The notes beneath the pieces are model-generated. The model had not been told where the DNA came from. It did not search any database and saw only the letters and a list, made by a program, of their open reading frames with translations. 52,739 nucleotides of DNA, taken from the NCBI RefSeq assembly GCF_002399615.1, contig NZ_DHDZ01000050.1, positions 1 through 52,739 of the forward strand, written 5' to 3'. Shown piece by piece: positions 7,001-15,410 of the stretch (positions are counted from its first letter, which is position 1; each line of letters opens with the position of its first letter). Origin of the DNA: Pedobacter sp. UBA4863 (GTDB lineage Bacteria > Bacteroidota > Bacteroidia > Sphingobacteriales > Sphingobacteriaceae). Both the position numbers and the translations under genes were made by a program.

Positions 7001-7577
7001 ATTTTTTCTTATATACTAAAATTTCATGATAAGTTTCACCAGGAACATATTGAACAAATTCTTCACCTCCTGTACTATTTCTACCATAAAAATCATAATC
7101 TTTAGAAAGCTCATCAAAGTTCTTATTTACATAATATCTATATGTATTTATTCTTTGATTCGTTTTTCTACATTCATCCTTACATTTTTTGGTGCAAGTA
7201 TTAATACAATTCAGCTTAAAATCGTCAGCAGAATCACTTCCACGAACATAAATTACATCATATGGTCTTTCAGCAAAAAAAACAGGGATACTATGCAAGA
7301 CAGTATTAAATACTGTATACATATCTCCATTATTACTATTAACATCATCAACTAATGTTTTGTTAGCGTCATCATAATCTCCAAAACCTAGATTATACAC
7401 ATACCTGCCATCTTCTTGCTGCTGTATTGGAGCATATTCTATCAGTTTAATTATAGTTGAATTACCCGTACTAGCAAACATGAATTTTATTTTCTTATCT
7501 TCTTGTGTTAGTTCAGTATCGTAGTGCTTCTTATCTTTCAAATCATTGTATCGGAGTTGATTATACTCCAACACCAA
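6999..7577 (-). CDS. DUF6934 family protein (cargo)
   Basis: About 192 aa, soluble. Recognisable DUF6934 signatures: KFMFASTGNSTIIKLIEY, the strand VYNLGFGDYDDANKTLVDDV followed by NNGD, an internal VFNTVLHSIPVFFAERP helix with VIYVRGSDS, and a final ETYHEILVYKKK strand. The family is common in Bacteroidota and uncharacterised. There is no ATG at the natural N terminus; TTG at 7577 or GTG at 7574 probably starts it, and the first ATG is at codon 33, inside the conserved core. An inserted Cys-rich loop (CINTCTKKCKDECRKT, about residues 125-140) is unusual and could bind metal. The start is 51 bases from the transposon end, so the promoter lies in or near the inverted repeat. Confidence 0.75.
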   Translation of the reverse strand: MVLEYNQLRYNDLKDKKHYDTELTQEDKKIKFMFASTGNSTIIKLIEYAPIQQQEDGRYVYNLGFGDYDDANKTLVDDVNSNNGDMYTVFNTVLHSIPVFFAERPYDVIYVRGSDSADDFKLNCINTCTKKCKDECRKTNQRINTYRYYVNKNFDELSKDYDFYGRNSTGGEEFVQYVPGETYHEILVYKKK

Positions 7578-7628
7578 AAATATTATTTTAACTTGAAATT
7601 TAAGCTTCTAAATCTTAACATATATTTT

Positions 7629-7654
7629 TTTGTCCCATTTCAGTAATTGTTACC
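7629..7654 (-). repeat. Right terminal inverted repeat
   Basis: Inverted copy of 506-531. Read on the minus strand it gives GGTAACAATTACT, then G, then AAATGGGACAAA. Only position 14 differs from the left end. Directly outside lies ATTTTTTT (7655-7662). Confidence 0.9.
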
Positions 7655-7662
7655 ATTTTTTT
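7655..7662. repeat. Right target-site duplication
   Basis: ATTTTTTT, identical to 498-505. Removing 506-7662 restores a continuous sequence in which the regulator start codon at 7674 is preceded by the region now stranded left of 505. Confidence 0.8.
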
Positions 7663-7673
7663 ATTTTGCAACT

Positions 7674-10559
7674 ATGAGAATTAGCCTATCATATTTCCTT
7701 TTCGTAACGCTTCTTTTCTTTGGTTTATCCAGCACAAAAGCTAACGACATTCCTCGTATTGGCGTACCCTATGTACAGAATTTCCATAAATCATTATATG
7801 CTGCCGGAAATCAGAATTGGTCTATCGCCAAAGACAAAAAAGGCATCATGTATTTTGGTAATGCTAGCGGATTAATGAGCTATGATGGCAAATATTGGCA
7901 AAAACAAAAACTACCTAACAACCAAATCATTAGATCTGTTGCTATTGGCGCCGATGGCTTAGTTTACACGGGAGGCTTTGGAGAATTTGGATTTTGGAAA
8001 CATCAGGACAAAAAACCACACTATACCTCCTTAATTAGCTTAATACCTAAACCAACCAAATTAACAGGCGAAGTTTGGAAAATTTATCCCCTAGGCAAAA
8101 CCATTTACTTTCAAACCTTTTCACATATATTCATTTATCAAAACAATAAAATAACAGTTTTAAACGCTGCAAACAATCTTCTATTCCTGCACAAGGCGGG
8201 CAACAGACTTTTTGCCGAAGTAATTGACCACGGATTATTTGAGCTTAAAGGAAACAAGCTTATTAAGCTACAAGGCAGCGAAATACTGGGTAAAACAGGC
8301 GTACTTTCCATTCTTCCTTTTAAAAACAATCAACTTTTAATTGGTACCAGTAAAAATGGATTATTTGTATTTAATGGCACTACATTTATGCCTTTTGCCA
8401 ACCAAGCCAATAATTTTCTTAAAACCTACCAACTTAACAATGGTATTAAAGCGCTCGATAATTATTATGCTTTCGGTACAATTTTAAATGGCATTATCAT
8501 TATCGATGAAAATGGAGATATAGTTCAGCACATTAACAAAGCAAGCGGCTTACAGAACAATACGGTGCTATGCCTTTACAACGACAATGAAAACAATTTA
8601 TGGGCAGGTTTAGACAATGGTATCGACAGAATTGAGCTAAATTCTCCCCTGTCTTTTTATTTTGACAAAACAGGGAAATTTGGCACCGTTTACTCTAGTT
8701 TAATATTTGGCAACAAGATTTATCTTGGAACCAATCAAGGTTTATTTTCGGGGAATTGGAACAAACACTCGGCAAGTAATTTCGATTTCAAATTAATTCC
8801 AAATTCGCAGGGGCAGGTTTGGGATTTAACCAAAATTGACAACCAACTCATTTGCGGGCACAATGACGGAACATTTACCGTTGTTGGCGATAGAATTGAG
8901 AAAATATCTAACATTAATGGCGGATGGACACTAAAAAAACTAGCTTCGAACCCCAATTATTTAATACAAGGCACTTACACTGGCCTTGCTATTTACACTA
9001 AAAATACGCAAGGAAATTGGGTTTTTAGCCTTAAAATTGATGGTTTTGGCGAACCTTCCCGTTATGTAGAGCAAGACCACAAAGGTAATATTTGGGTAAG
9101 CCATGCTTACAAAGGGCTTTACCGATTAACCTTAAGTACCGACCTAAAGAAGGCCAGCAACATACAATATTACGATGAAAAAAATGGCCTGCCGAGTAGT
9201 TTTAACATCAATGCTTTTAACCTAGAAAATAGAGTAGTGTTCTCTTCCGATTCGGGTTTTTACGTTTACGATGACATCAGTAATCACTTTAGCAAATATG
9301 AGGCCCTCAACAATAAATTGGGGGGTTTCGGTTCATCACATAAAATTATTAAGGCTACAAATAATGCCTATTGGTTTATAAACGATGGCAGAATGAGCCT
9401 TGCCAACTTTAATCAGCCCGGAAAAATAAGCGTCGACTCCAATAGGTTCAATGTACTAGACGGCAGAATGGTGCAATACTACGAGAACATTAGCCAAATT
9501 AGCGATAACCTGTACTTAATTAGTGTAGATGATGGTTTTGTAATTTATAACAATGCCTTAGCAAGCGCACTTAAATCTGCTACAAAGCTACCTCGAGTTT
9601 TAATTGGCAAAATAGAAGACATTACCGACAAGTACAGTTCAATTACAGAAAGTGGCGAAAGTGAAAAAGAGATTGCCATTCCATTCTCTAGAAACAGTAT
9701 CAGGATTTCTTTTGCATTGCCTTATTACCGTCTCTCAAAAATCAAGTTCCAATATTTTTTAGAGGGATATTCTAAACAATGGTCTGAATGGAATACAGCA
9801 AGCCAAAAAGACTTTACGAACCTGAGCAATGGCTCCTATACTTTTAAAGTAAGGGCAAAAATTAACGAATATACAGTTACCGAAATTAGCAGTATAAAAA
9901 TTATCATTTTGGCACCTTGGTATGCCAGCAATTGGGCTTGGGCATTTTATTTCATCTGCATTGTTATTGGGTTAATTGTAGGCAAACGAATTTATGAAGC
10001 AAAATTAAAAAGAGATCAACAAAAAATCTCCGACAAGTTACAACAAGAGCACGAAGAGCACTTGAAAAAAGAAGCAGAAGCAACCGAAAAACAAATTGCT
10101 AAGCTACAAACCGAAAAATTGCAAATCGAGCTTGCCGGAAAAAGCCGCGAATTAGCCAACTCTGCCATGAGCTTGGTTTATAAAAATGAACTGCTTCAAA
10201 AAATAAGTCAAGAACTGAGCAAGTTAAAGGACAACCAAAAACCACAAGAAGACCAATTGCGAAAAATACAGAAAATTATAGACGATGGCATGAATGACGA
10301 ACGCGATTGGAACTTGTTTGAAAACAGTTTTAACGAAGCCCACGAAAGTTTCTTTAAAAAATTAAAAGCAAACCATCCAGACTTGGTACCAAACGACCTA
10401 AAACTGTGCGCTTATTTACGCATGAATATGAGCAGTAAGGAAATGGCCTCTCTCCTAAATATCTCGGTAAGAGGTGTAGAAATTAGGCGATACCGCTTGC
10501 GCAAAAAGCTAGCAGTTCCGCATGATAAGAACCTCACTGAATTTCTTATCGAATTATAA
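7674..10559 (+). CDS. Membrane-bound propeller / Y_Y_Y / LuxR-type regulator of the PUL
   Basis: 961 aa from the ATG at 7674 (MRISLSYFLF; a TTG frame start at 7647 lies inside the transposon end and is rejected). A signal peptide (1-23) is followed by a periplasmic two-component-regulator-type beta-propeller (about 30-670), a Y_Y_Y domain (about 685-745; YFLEGYSKQWSEWNT), one membrane helix (about 748-770), a long coiled coil (775-870) and a C-terminal LuxR-like HTH (about 900-960; CAYLRMNMSSKEMASLLNIS, then RRYRLRKKL). There is no histidine kinase domain, so it should bind a sugar outside and DNA inside in one chain. It precedes the SusC gene and probably controls the locus. The transposon is inserted about 11 bp upstream of its ATG. 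Confidence 0.88.
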   Translation: MRISLSYFLFVTLLFFGLSSTKANDIPRIGVPYVQNFHKSLYAAGNQNWSIAKDKKGIMYFGNASGLMSYDGKYWQKQKLPNNQIIRSVAIGADGLVYTGGFGEFGFWKHQDKKPHYTSLISLIPKPTKLTGEVWKIYPLGKTIYFQTFSHIFIYQNNKITVLNAANNLLFLHKAGNRLFAEVIDHGLFELKGNKLIKLQGSEILGKTGVLSILPFKNNQLLIGTSKNGLFVFNGTTFMPFANQANNFLKTYQLNNGIKALDNYYAFGTILNGIIIIDENGDIVQHINKASGLQNNTVLCLYNDNENNLWAGLDNGIDRIELNSPLSFYFDKTGKFGTVYSSLIFGNKIYLGTNQGLFSGNWNKHSASNFDFKLIPNSQGQVWDLTKIDNQLICGHNDGTFTVVGDRIEKISNINGGWTLKKLASNPNYLIQGTYTGLAIYTKNTQGNWVFSLKIDGFGEPSRYVEQDHKGNIWVSHAYKGLYRLTLSTDLKKASNIQYYDEKNGLPSSFNINAFNLENRVVFSSDSGFYVYDDISNHFSKYEALNNKLGGFGSSHKIIKATNNAYWFINDGRMSLANFNQPGKISVDSNRFNVLDGRMVQYYENISQISDNLYLISVDDGFVIYNNALASALKSATKLPRVLIGKIEDITDKYSSITESGESEKEIAIPFSRNSIRISFALPYYRLSKIKFQYFLEGYSKQWSEWNTASQKDFTNLSNGSYTFKVRAKINEYTVTEISSIKIIILAPWYASNWAWAFYFICIVIGLIVGKRIYEAKLKRDQQKISDKLQQEHEEHLKKEAEATEKQIAKLQTEKLQIELAGKSRELANSAMSLVYKNELLQKISQELSKLKDNQKPQEDQLRKIQKIIDDGMNDERDWNLFENSFNEAHESFFKKLKANHPDLVPNDLKLCAYLRMNMSSKEMASLLNISVRGVEIRRYRLRKKLAVPHDKNLTEFLIEL

Positions 10560-10752
10560 CACTACATCATTACCTCTCACACTGCTTTGCTAAAGGTACT
10601 TTTAACTAATTACTCAAGACGCTTTGTAGTAGTATCATTTTCTTAATATAACCTAAAAAAACAGTGTTTAAACCTAAAAAACAATAGTTTACCCCTCATC
10701 GTGAGATAGCTTTAAAAGCCCCCTTGATGTAGTAATGTGTAAGTCGTTTTAA

Positions 10753-10783
10753 TTGTTCTTACCAAACAAAAACTTAACATTCG
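10753..10783 (+). promoter_or_regulatory. Candidate promoter of the susC operon
   Basis: TTG at 10753-10755 (-33) and TAACATTCG at 10775-10783 (near TAnnTTTG) are 19 bp apart, the usual Bacteroidota spacing, 33 bp upstream of the SusC start. The rest of the 257-bp interval 10560-10816 shows no gene. Confidence 0.4.
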
Positions 10784-10816
10784 TGTATTCAATTAATCAA
10801 ATATTAATTAAACGGT

Positions 10817-13800
10817 ATGAAAAAAATCTTTACAGAACTCTCTGTTATTACCTGTTTTTTATTGCTTTTAATATCAGACGTTGCCTATGCCCAAAATGTT
10901 ACAGTTAAGGGTACGGTAAAAGACGATCGGAATTTACCCATACCAGGAGTAAGTATTGTACTTAAAGGCACTAACAACGGCGTACAAACAGACGCTATTG
11001 GAAATTATACCATCAGTGTTCCATCTAACGGCACATTGGTATTTTCTTCTATCGGTTTCAACAACCAAGAAACTCTAGTTAACAACAGAACAACTATTAA
11101 CATTACACTGCTTCCTTCTACCAACGACTTACAACAAATAGTAGTTATTGGTTACGGTACACAAAAGAAAAGAGACCTTACAGGTTCTATCACCTCTATT
11201 AAGGGAAAAGAGATAGAAAAACTACCTAACGTAAACCCGGTATCTTCTTTACAAGGGCAGGTGGCAGGTTTAACCATTGTAAATAGTGGTAGTCCCGGTG
11301 CTGCACCAACAGTAAGGATTAGAGGTATTGCAAGTACCAATTCTAACTCCGTTAACCCTTTATATGTGGTAGATGGGGTACACCAAAGCAATATAGACTA
11401 CATTAATCCCGCAGACATTGAAAGTATAGAAGTACTAAAAGATGCTTCTTCTGCAGCTATTTTTGGTTTACAAGCAGCCAATGGTGTTATCGTAGTAACC
11501 ACAAAAAGAGCTAAAACAGGAACTACTACTATTAATTTGGCTAGTTCGGCTGGTTTTCAAAAAATACAGAAAACCATTGATGTACTCAATGCAGCTCAAT
11601 TCCGTACGGTGTACGATAAAATTAGAGCAAACGCAAATGCCATTCCATTTGATTACACCAACTACACGGCCGACACCGATTGGCAAAATGAGATGTTACG
11701 AACAGCCTTCCAAACCAATCATGGCTTAACCATTTCAAATAGTAGCGAAAAATCTACGACTTTGTTAAGTTTGGGATACAACAATCAAGAAGGCGTCTTA
11801 AAATTTGGCAAATATCAAAGATATACCGCTAGATTGAATGAAGAAATTAGGATAACCAAAGACATTAAAATAGGTGGCGATTTTACAGGCTCGCATTGGA
11901 ATTTGAATGGATCTGGTGCAAGCTTAAATAACGCTCTGTGGGCTGCTCCAATTGTAGGTATTAGAGAGAGTGAAACTGCCTATTATGCCATGCCTAGTTT
12001 TCAAAGGTCGCAAGTAGGTAACCCAATAGCTTCAATTTACCAAAATGATAAAACAAGCATCAACAAAGGTTACAGATTTGTAGGAAGTCTGTTTGGCGAG
12101 GTCAAATTTTTAGAGAAATTTACTTGGAAGTCGCAGGTGTACACAGATCTAGGCTTCAATAACTCGAGAGGTTATACCCCAATTTCTTTCACACAAGTTT
12201 TACTGGGGGAATTTGGACAACCAACAGAGTATTACAACAACCCAAATGCCAGAACTTCTGTTAGACAAGCAGCAGAAGAGTTCAGAAAATTCCAACAAGA
12301 CCATACCTTAACTTATAGTGATAAAATTGGCGGCCATAGCTTTACCGGCTTAGTTGGTTTAACAACGATCCACGAAAGTAGCACTTCGCTATCTGGAAGC
12401 CGCACAGATACGAGGTTATTTATCCCCAACGACCCAGATTTATGGTATGTTGGCATCGTAGATCCTGATAACCCAACAACATTGGGCGGCGGGGGTGCTA
12501 ATCGTTCGTCGGTGGGGGCATTCGCCAGAGCCAATTATGCTTACAAAGAAAGGTATTTAATAAATGCATCTATTCGTAGAGACGGGATTTCACGTTTAAG
12601 CCCTCAAAACAGATGGGGTACATTTGGTTCTTTAGGTTTAGGATGGGTAGTTTCAGAAGAAAATTTCTTTAAGAACATTAAAGGCATCGATTTTCTAAAA
12701 TTACGTGGTGCTTGGGGTAGTACAGGTAATGCTTCGGGCATTGCAGATTTCATTTACCTCCCTGGTTTAAACACAGGCGGATCCGGTGTATTTGGTGATT
12801 TTATCTATCCATCTGTAGCTCCAGACTATCTTCCAGATCGTAATTTAAGATGGGAAAGTAACAGAGGTTTAGATATGGGTTTTGATTTGAAAGCTTTAAA
12901 TAACAAGCTAAGTGCAGAAGTAGTTTATTACGACAGAAAAGCGAAAGATATCATTACCTCCATTACCCTGCCTGGTTCAACTGGTGTTACACGATATATC
13001 ACAAATGCTGGTACCATTAGCAACAAAGGCTTAGAAGTTGCCCTTGGATGGACTGATAACATTACCAAAAATTTAAAATACTCGATATCACCAAATTTTA
13101 GCTACAATAAAAACGAAGTAACTTCTATTGGCGACAAAATAGACTTCTTATTGACCGGTAATGGAACAGTGAATAGAACGGTTACCGGTCAATCTGTTGG
13201 TCATTTCTATGGTTATAGACAAGCTGGAATTTACCAAACCGTATCTCAAATAGAAAATTCTCCAACTTTAGCAGGAGTATTGCCAGGAGACATCATGTAC
13301 CAAGACATCAATAAGGATGGAAAAATCGACGAAAAAGACATGGAAAACTTAGGTTCGCCATTCCCATCTTGGAATTATGGAATCAATTTTTCATTATCAT
13401 ATAAAAACTTCGATTTCTTAGTGCAAGGTCAAGGTGTTGCCGGAAATTACATCTATACCCAAAGACGAGTGGTAACATTTACCGATGCCAATCTGGAAAC
13501 CAATAGATTAAACGCTTGGGACGGCGCAGGCACTTCCAATATAGAACCTATCTTAGACAAAGGAAGGTCTGGCAACTATCGCTTTAGTACTTACTTTTTA
13601 GAACCTGGCGATTATTTCCGTCTTAGAACATTACAATTAGGCTATACTTATAAACCTAAAAACACTACGGGTATGATGTTGAAAAGTTTAAGAATGTATT
13701 TAAGCGGACAAAATTTATATACCTGGTCTAAAGTGAGTGGTTATACCCCAGAAGTTCCAATTGGCAACGTTTTAGGAGGTGGTGCCGATAATGGCACCTA

Positions 13801-13846
13801 TCCAATACCTGCGGTTTACACATTTGGTATTAATGTTACATTTTAA
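10817..13846 (+). CDS. SusC/RagA-type TonB-linked outer-membrane transporter
   Basis: 1009 aa. Signal peptide to about residue 25 (ending AYAQ), a carboxypeptidase-regulatory-like Ig domain (about 27-102; VKGTVKDDRNLPIPGVSIVLKG is its usual start, split here as seen), a TonB-box-like region (IVVIGYGTQKKRDLTG) with plug domain (about 110-225; VRIRGIAS, PLYVVDGV), then the 22-strand barrel ending in YTFGINVTF with a terminal Phe. It imports oligosaccharides through the outer membrane with energy from TonB. The SusD partner starts 10 bp downstream. The neighbouring glucanase and glucosidase suggest beta-1,2-gluco-oligosaccharides as cargo. Confidence 0.95.
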   Translation: MKKIFTELSVITCFLLLLISDVAYAQNVTVKGTVKDDRNLPIPGVSIVLKGTNNGVQTDAIGNYTISVPSNGTLVFSSIGFNNQETLVNNRTTINITLLPSTNDLQQIVVIGYGTQKKRDLTGSITSIKGKEIEKLPNVNPVSSLQGQVAGLTIVNSGSPGAAPTVRIRGIASTNSNSVNPLYVVDGVHQSNIDYINPADIESIEVLKDASSAAIFGLQAANGVIVVTTKRAKTGTTTINLASSAGFQKIQKTIDVLNAAQFRTVYDKIRANANAIPFDYTNYTADTDWQNEMLRTAFQTNHGLTISNSSEKSTTLLSLGYNNQEGVLKFGKYQRYTARLNEEIRITKDIKIGGDFTGSHWNLNGSGASLNNALWAAPIVGIRESETAYYAMPSFQRSQVGNPIASIYQNDKTSINKGYRFVGSLFGEVKFLEKFTWKSQVYTDLGFNNSRGYTPISFTQVLLGEFGQPTEYYNNPNARTSVRQAAEEFRKFQQDHTLTYSDKIGGHSFTGLVGLTTIHESSTSLSGSRTDTRLFIPNDPDLWYVGIVDPDNPTTLGGGGANRSSVGAFARANYAYKERYLINASIRRDGISRLSPQNRWGTFGSLGLGWVVSEENFFKNIKGIDFLKLRGAWGSTGNASGIADFIYLPGLNTGGSGVFGDFIYPSVAPDYLPDRNLRWESNRGLDMGFDLKALNNKLSAEVVYYDRKAKDIITSITLPGSTGVTRYITNAGTISNKGLEVALGWTDNITKNLKYSISPNFSYNKNEVTSIGDKIDFLLTGNGTVNRTVTGQSVGHFYGYRQAGIYQTVSQIENSPTLAGVLPGDIMYQDINKDGKIDEKDMENLGSPFPSWNYGINFSLSYKNFDFLVQGQGVAGNYIYTQRRVVTFTDANLETNRLNAWDGAGTSNIEPILDKGRSGNYRFSTYFLEPGDYFRLRTLQLGYTYKPKNTTGMMLKSLRMYLSGQNLYTWSKVSGYTPEVPIGNVLGGGADNGTYPIPAVYTFGINVTF

Positions 13847-13856
13847 TCTTGAACCA

Positions 13857-15395
13857 ATGAAAAGTTTTAAAAACATAACAAAATATTTTTTGGCTGCAAT
13901 ACTTATCGTCATTGCATTGCCATCCTGTAAAAAATTCTTAGACCTTGATCCACAAGGTAAATACGATACAGGTACTTACCCTTATCCAAAAGGCTCTGGA
14001 CCTTTTGATGGCGATATATTTGCCGCCTATGATGTTTTACGCTCCTATGATGCTACAGGTTCGGGCTTTATTGCAGCAACCAGTATTCGTAGCGACGATG
14101 CCGACAAAGGCAGTACACCTACCGATGGGCCTTCGTCTAAAGAATTTGATGACTTCACTTTAATCTCTACCAATGGTTTACTAGATGGAATGTGGAAAAG
14201 CTATTATAACCTAATTGGAAAAGCAAATGGAGTTCTTGATAGGATAGCGAAAGACCAAGATCCAGGAACTACAACAGAAGTAAAAACCTATGCCGAAGCT
14301 GAAGCCAAGTTTTTACGTGCTTATGGCTATTTCATGTTGGTAAGATTGTTTGGAAGAGTGCCTTTAGTTGATAAAGTTTATGCTGATCCAACTCAACAAG
14401 CTAATATTCCGCAAAGCGAACCTACTACTATTTATACTTTTATAGAAAGTGACCTTAATTTTGCAGGGGCACACCTACCTCCAAGCTGGGATCCAAACAT
14501 ATTTCCGGGAAGGGCTACAAGTGGTTCTGCTAATGGATTATTGGCCAAAGTATATCTAACGCAGAAAAAATGGGGGCCAGCTATGAGCGCAGCTAACAAA
14601 GTAATTATTTCTGGACAGTATGATTTATCCACTACCTACGATAAAATTTTTGGTGAGGATGGCGAAAACAGCAAAGAGTCTGTTTTTGAAATTCAATGTA
14701 CTGCAACCCTAGTAGAAAAAAGAGCTAACGGAAGCCAATTTGCCAGCATACAAGGCGTAAGAGGTTCGGGCGATTGGAACTTAGGCTGGGGTTTTAACTC
14801 TCCTAGTGGCCAACTAAGTGCGGCTTACGAAACTAACGACCCTAGAAAAGCAAGAACATTTTTAAGTGTTGGTGTACCAACTATTTATGGAGAAACCTTA
14901 TTGGCCGGAAACCAAGCAGCCGATGCTCCTAAGGTTTACAACCATAAAGTACACTCAAACCCTGCCCGTAGAAAAGCTTTACTAGACAACTTCTCTTATT
15001 GGATGAATATCAGAATATTACGCTATGCAGATGTGGTATTAATGTATGCAGAAGCAGCTAATGAAGTTGGAGGAACAACCAATACAACAGATGCACTGGA
15101 AAAGCTAAATAGCGTAAGGCTAAGAGCTCGTAATGGAAATAATGCTATCCTGCCAAACGTTACCACTACAGATCAAGGAGAATTAAGAAATGCGATTAGA
15201 CAGGAAAGAAGAATTGAATTGGCGATGGAGTACGATAGATTTTTCGACTTGGTAAGATGGGGAACCGCTAAAACTGTATTACATGCGGCAGGAAAAACTG
15301 GTTTCGTAGAAGGTAAACATGAAATATTGCCTATTCCTGCAGCACAAATTCAAATTAGTAAAGGAGTATTAACTCAGAACTTTGGTTATAACTAA
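13857..15395 (+). CDS. SusD/RagB-type surface glycan-binding lipoprotein
   Basis: 512 aa from ATG 13857 (MKSFKNITKYFLAA); the longer in-frame start at 13779 lies inside susC and would hide the signal peptide. Lipobox ALPSC with Cys24, followed by KKFLDLDPQGKYD, the typical SusD N terminus. TPR-like helices and the C-terminal signature (AIRQERRIELAMEYDRFFDLVRWG and ILPIPAAQIQIS) are clear. It forms the lid of the SusC transporter and binds the glycan at the cell surface. Confidence 0.95.
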   Translation: MKSFKNITKYFLAAILIVIALPSCKKFLDLDPQGKYDTGTYPYPKGSGPFDGDIFAAYDVLRSYDATGSGFIAATSIRSDDADKGSTPTDGPSSKEFDDFTLISTNGLLDGMWKSYYNLIGKANGVLDRIAKDQDPGTTTEVKTYAEAEAKFLRAYGYFMLVRLFGRVPLVDKVYADPTQQANIPQSEPTTIYTFIESDLNFAGAHLPPSWDPNIFPGRATSGSANGLLAKVYLTQKKWGPAMSAANKVIISGQYDLSTTYDKIFGEDGENSKESVFEIQCTATLVEKRANGSQFASIQGVRGSGDWNLGWGFNSPSGQLSAAYETNDPRKARTFLSVGVPTIYGETLLAGNQAADAPKVYNHKVHSNPARRKALLDNFSYWMNIRILRYADVVLMYAEAANEVGGTTNTTDALEKLNSVRLRARNGNNAILPNVTTTDQGELRNAIRQERRIELAMEYDRFFDLVRWGTAKTVLHAAGKTGFVEGKHEILPIPAAQIQISKGVLTQNFGYN

Positions 15396-15410
15396 TTAAA
15401 ATATTGAATA

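Larger units (their letters stand above)
506..7654. mobile_element. 7.15-kb IS1595-family element with passenger genes (transporter-IS type)
   Basis: Both ends carry a 26-bp terminal inverted repeat (506-531 and 7629-7654) with one mismatch, and ATTTTTTT is duplicated on each side. The only recombinase inside is an IS1595-family DDE transposase at 5617-6546, central rather than filling the element. The rest is cargo: about twelve small AT-rich genes on both strands, packed so tightly that the leftmost stop codon is one base inside the left repeat. No second copy of the inverted repeat was seen next to the transposase, so this looks like one unit and not a simple IS inside an island. IS1595 is one of the families known to include members with passenger genes. 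The element separates a regulatory gene (ATG 7674) from its original upstream region. Confidence 0.88.

Noticed and set aside
7026..7355. Plus-strand frame of 109 codons
   Set aside because: Antisense to the DUF6934 gene, whose conserved motifs make the minus strand the real one.
7647..7673. Upstream TTG start for the propeller regulator
   Set aside because: It lies inside the right inverted repeat and target duplication; the ATG at 7674 begins a normal signal peptide.
7674..10559. Hybrid two-component histidine kinase
   Set aside because: The propeller and Y_Y_Y domains are present, but no kinase H-box, ATPase or receiver region; the C terminus is a LuxR-like HTH.
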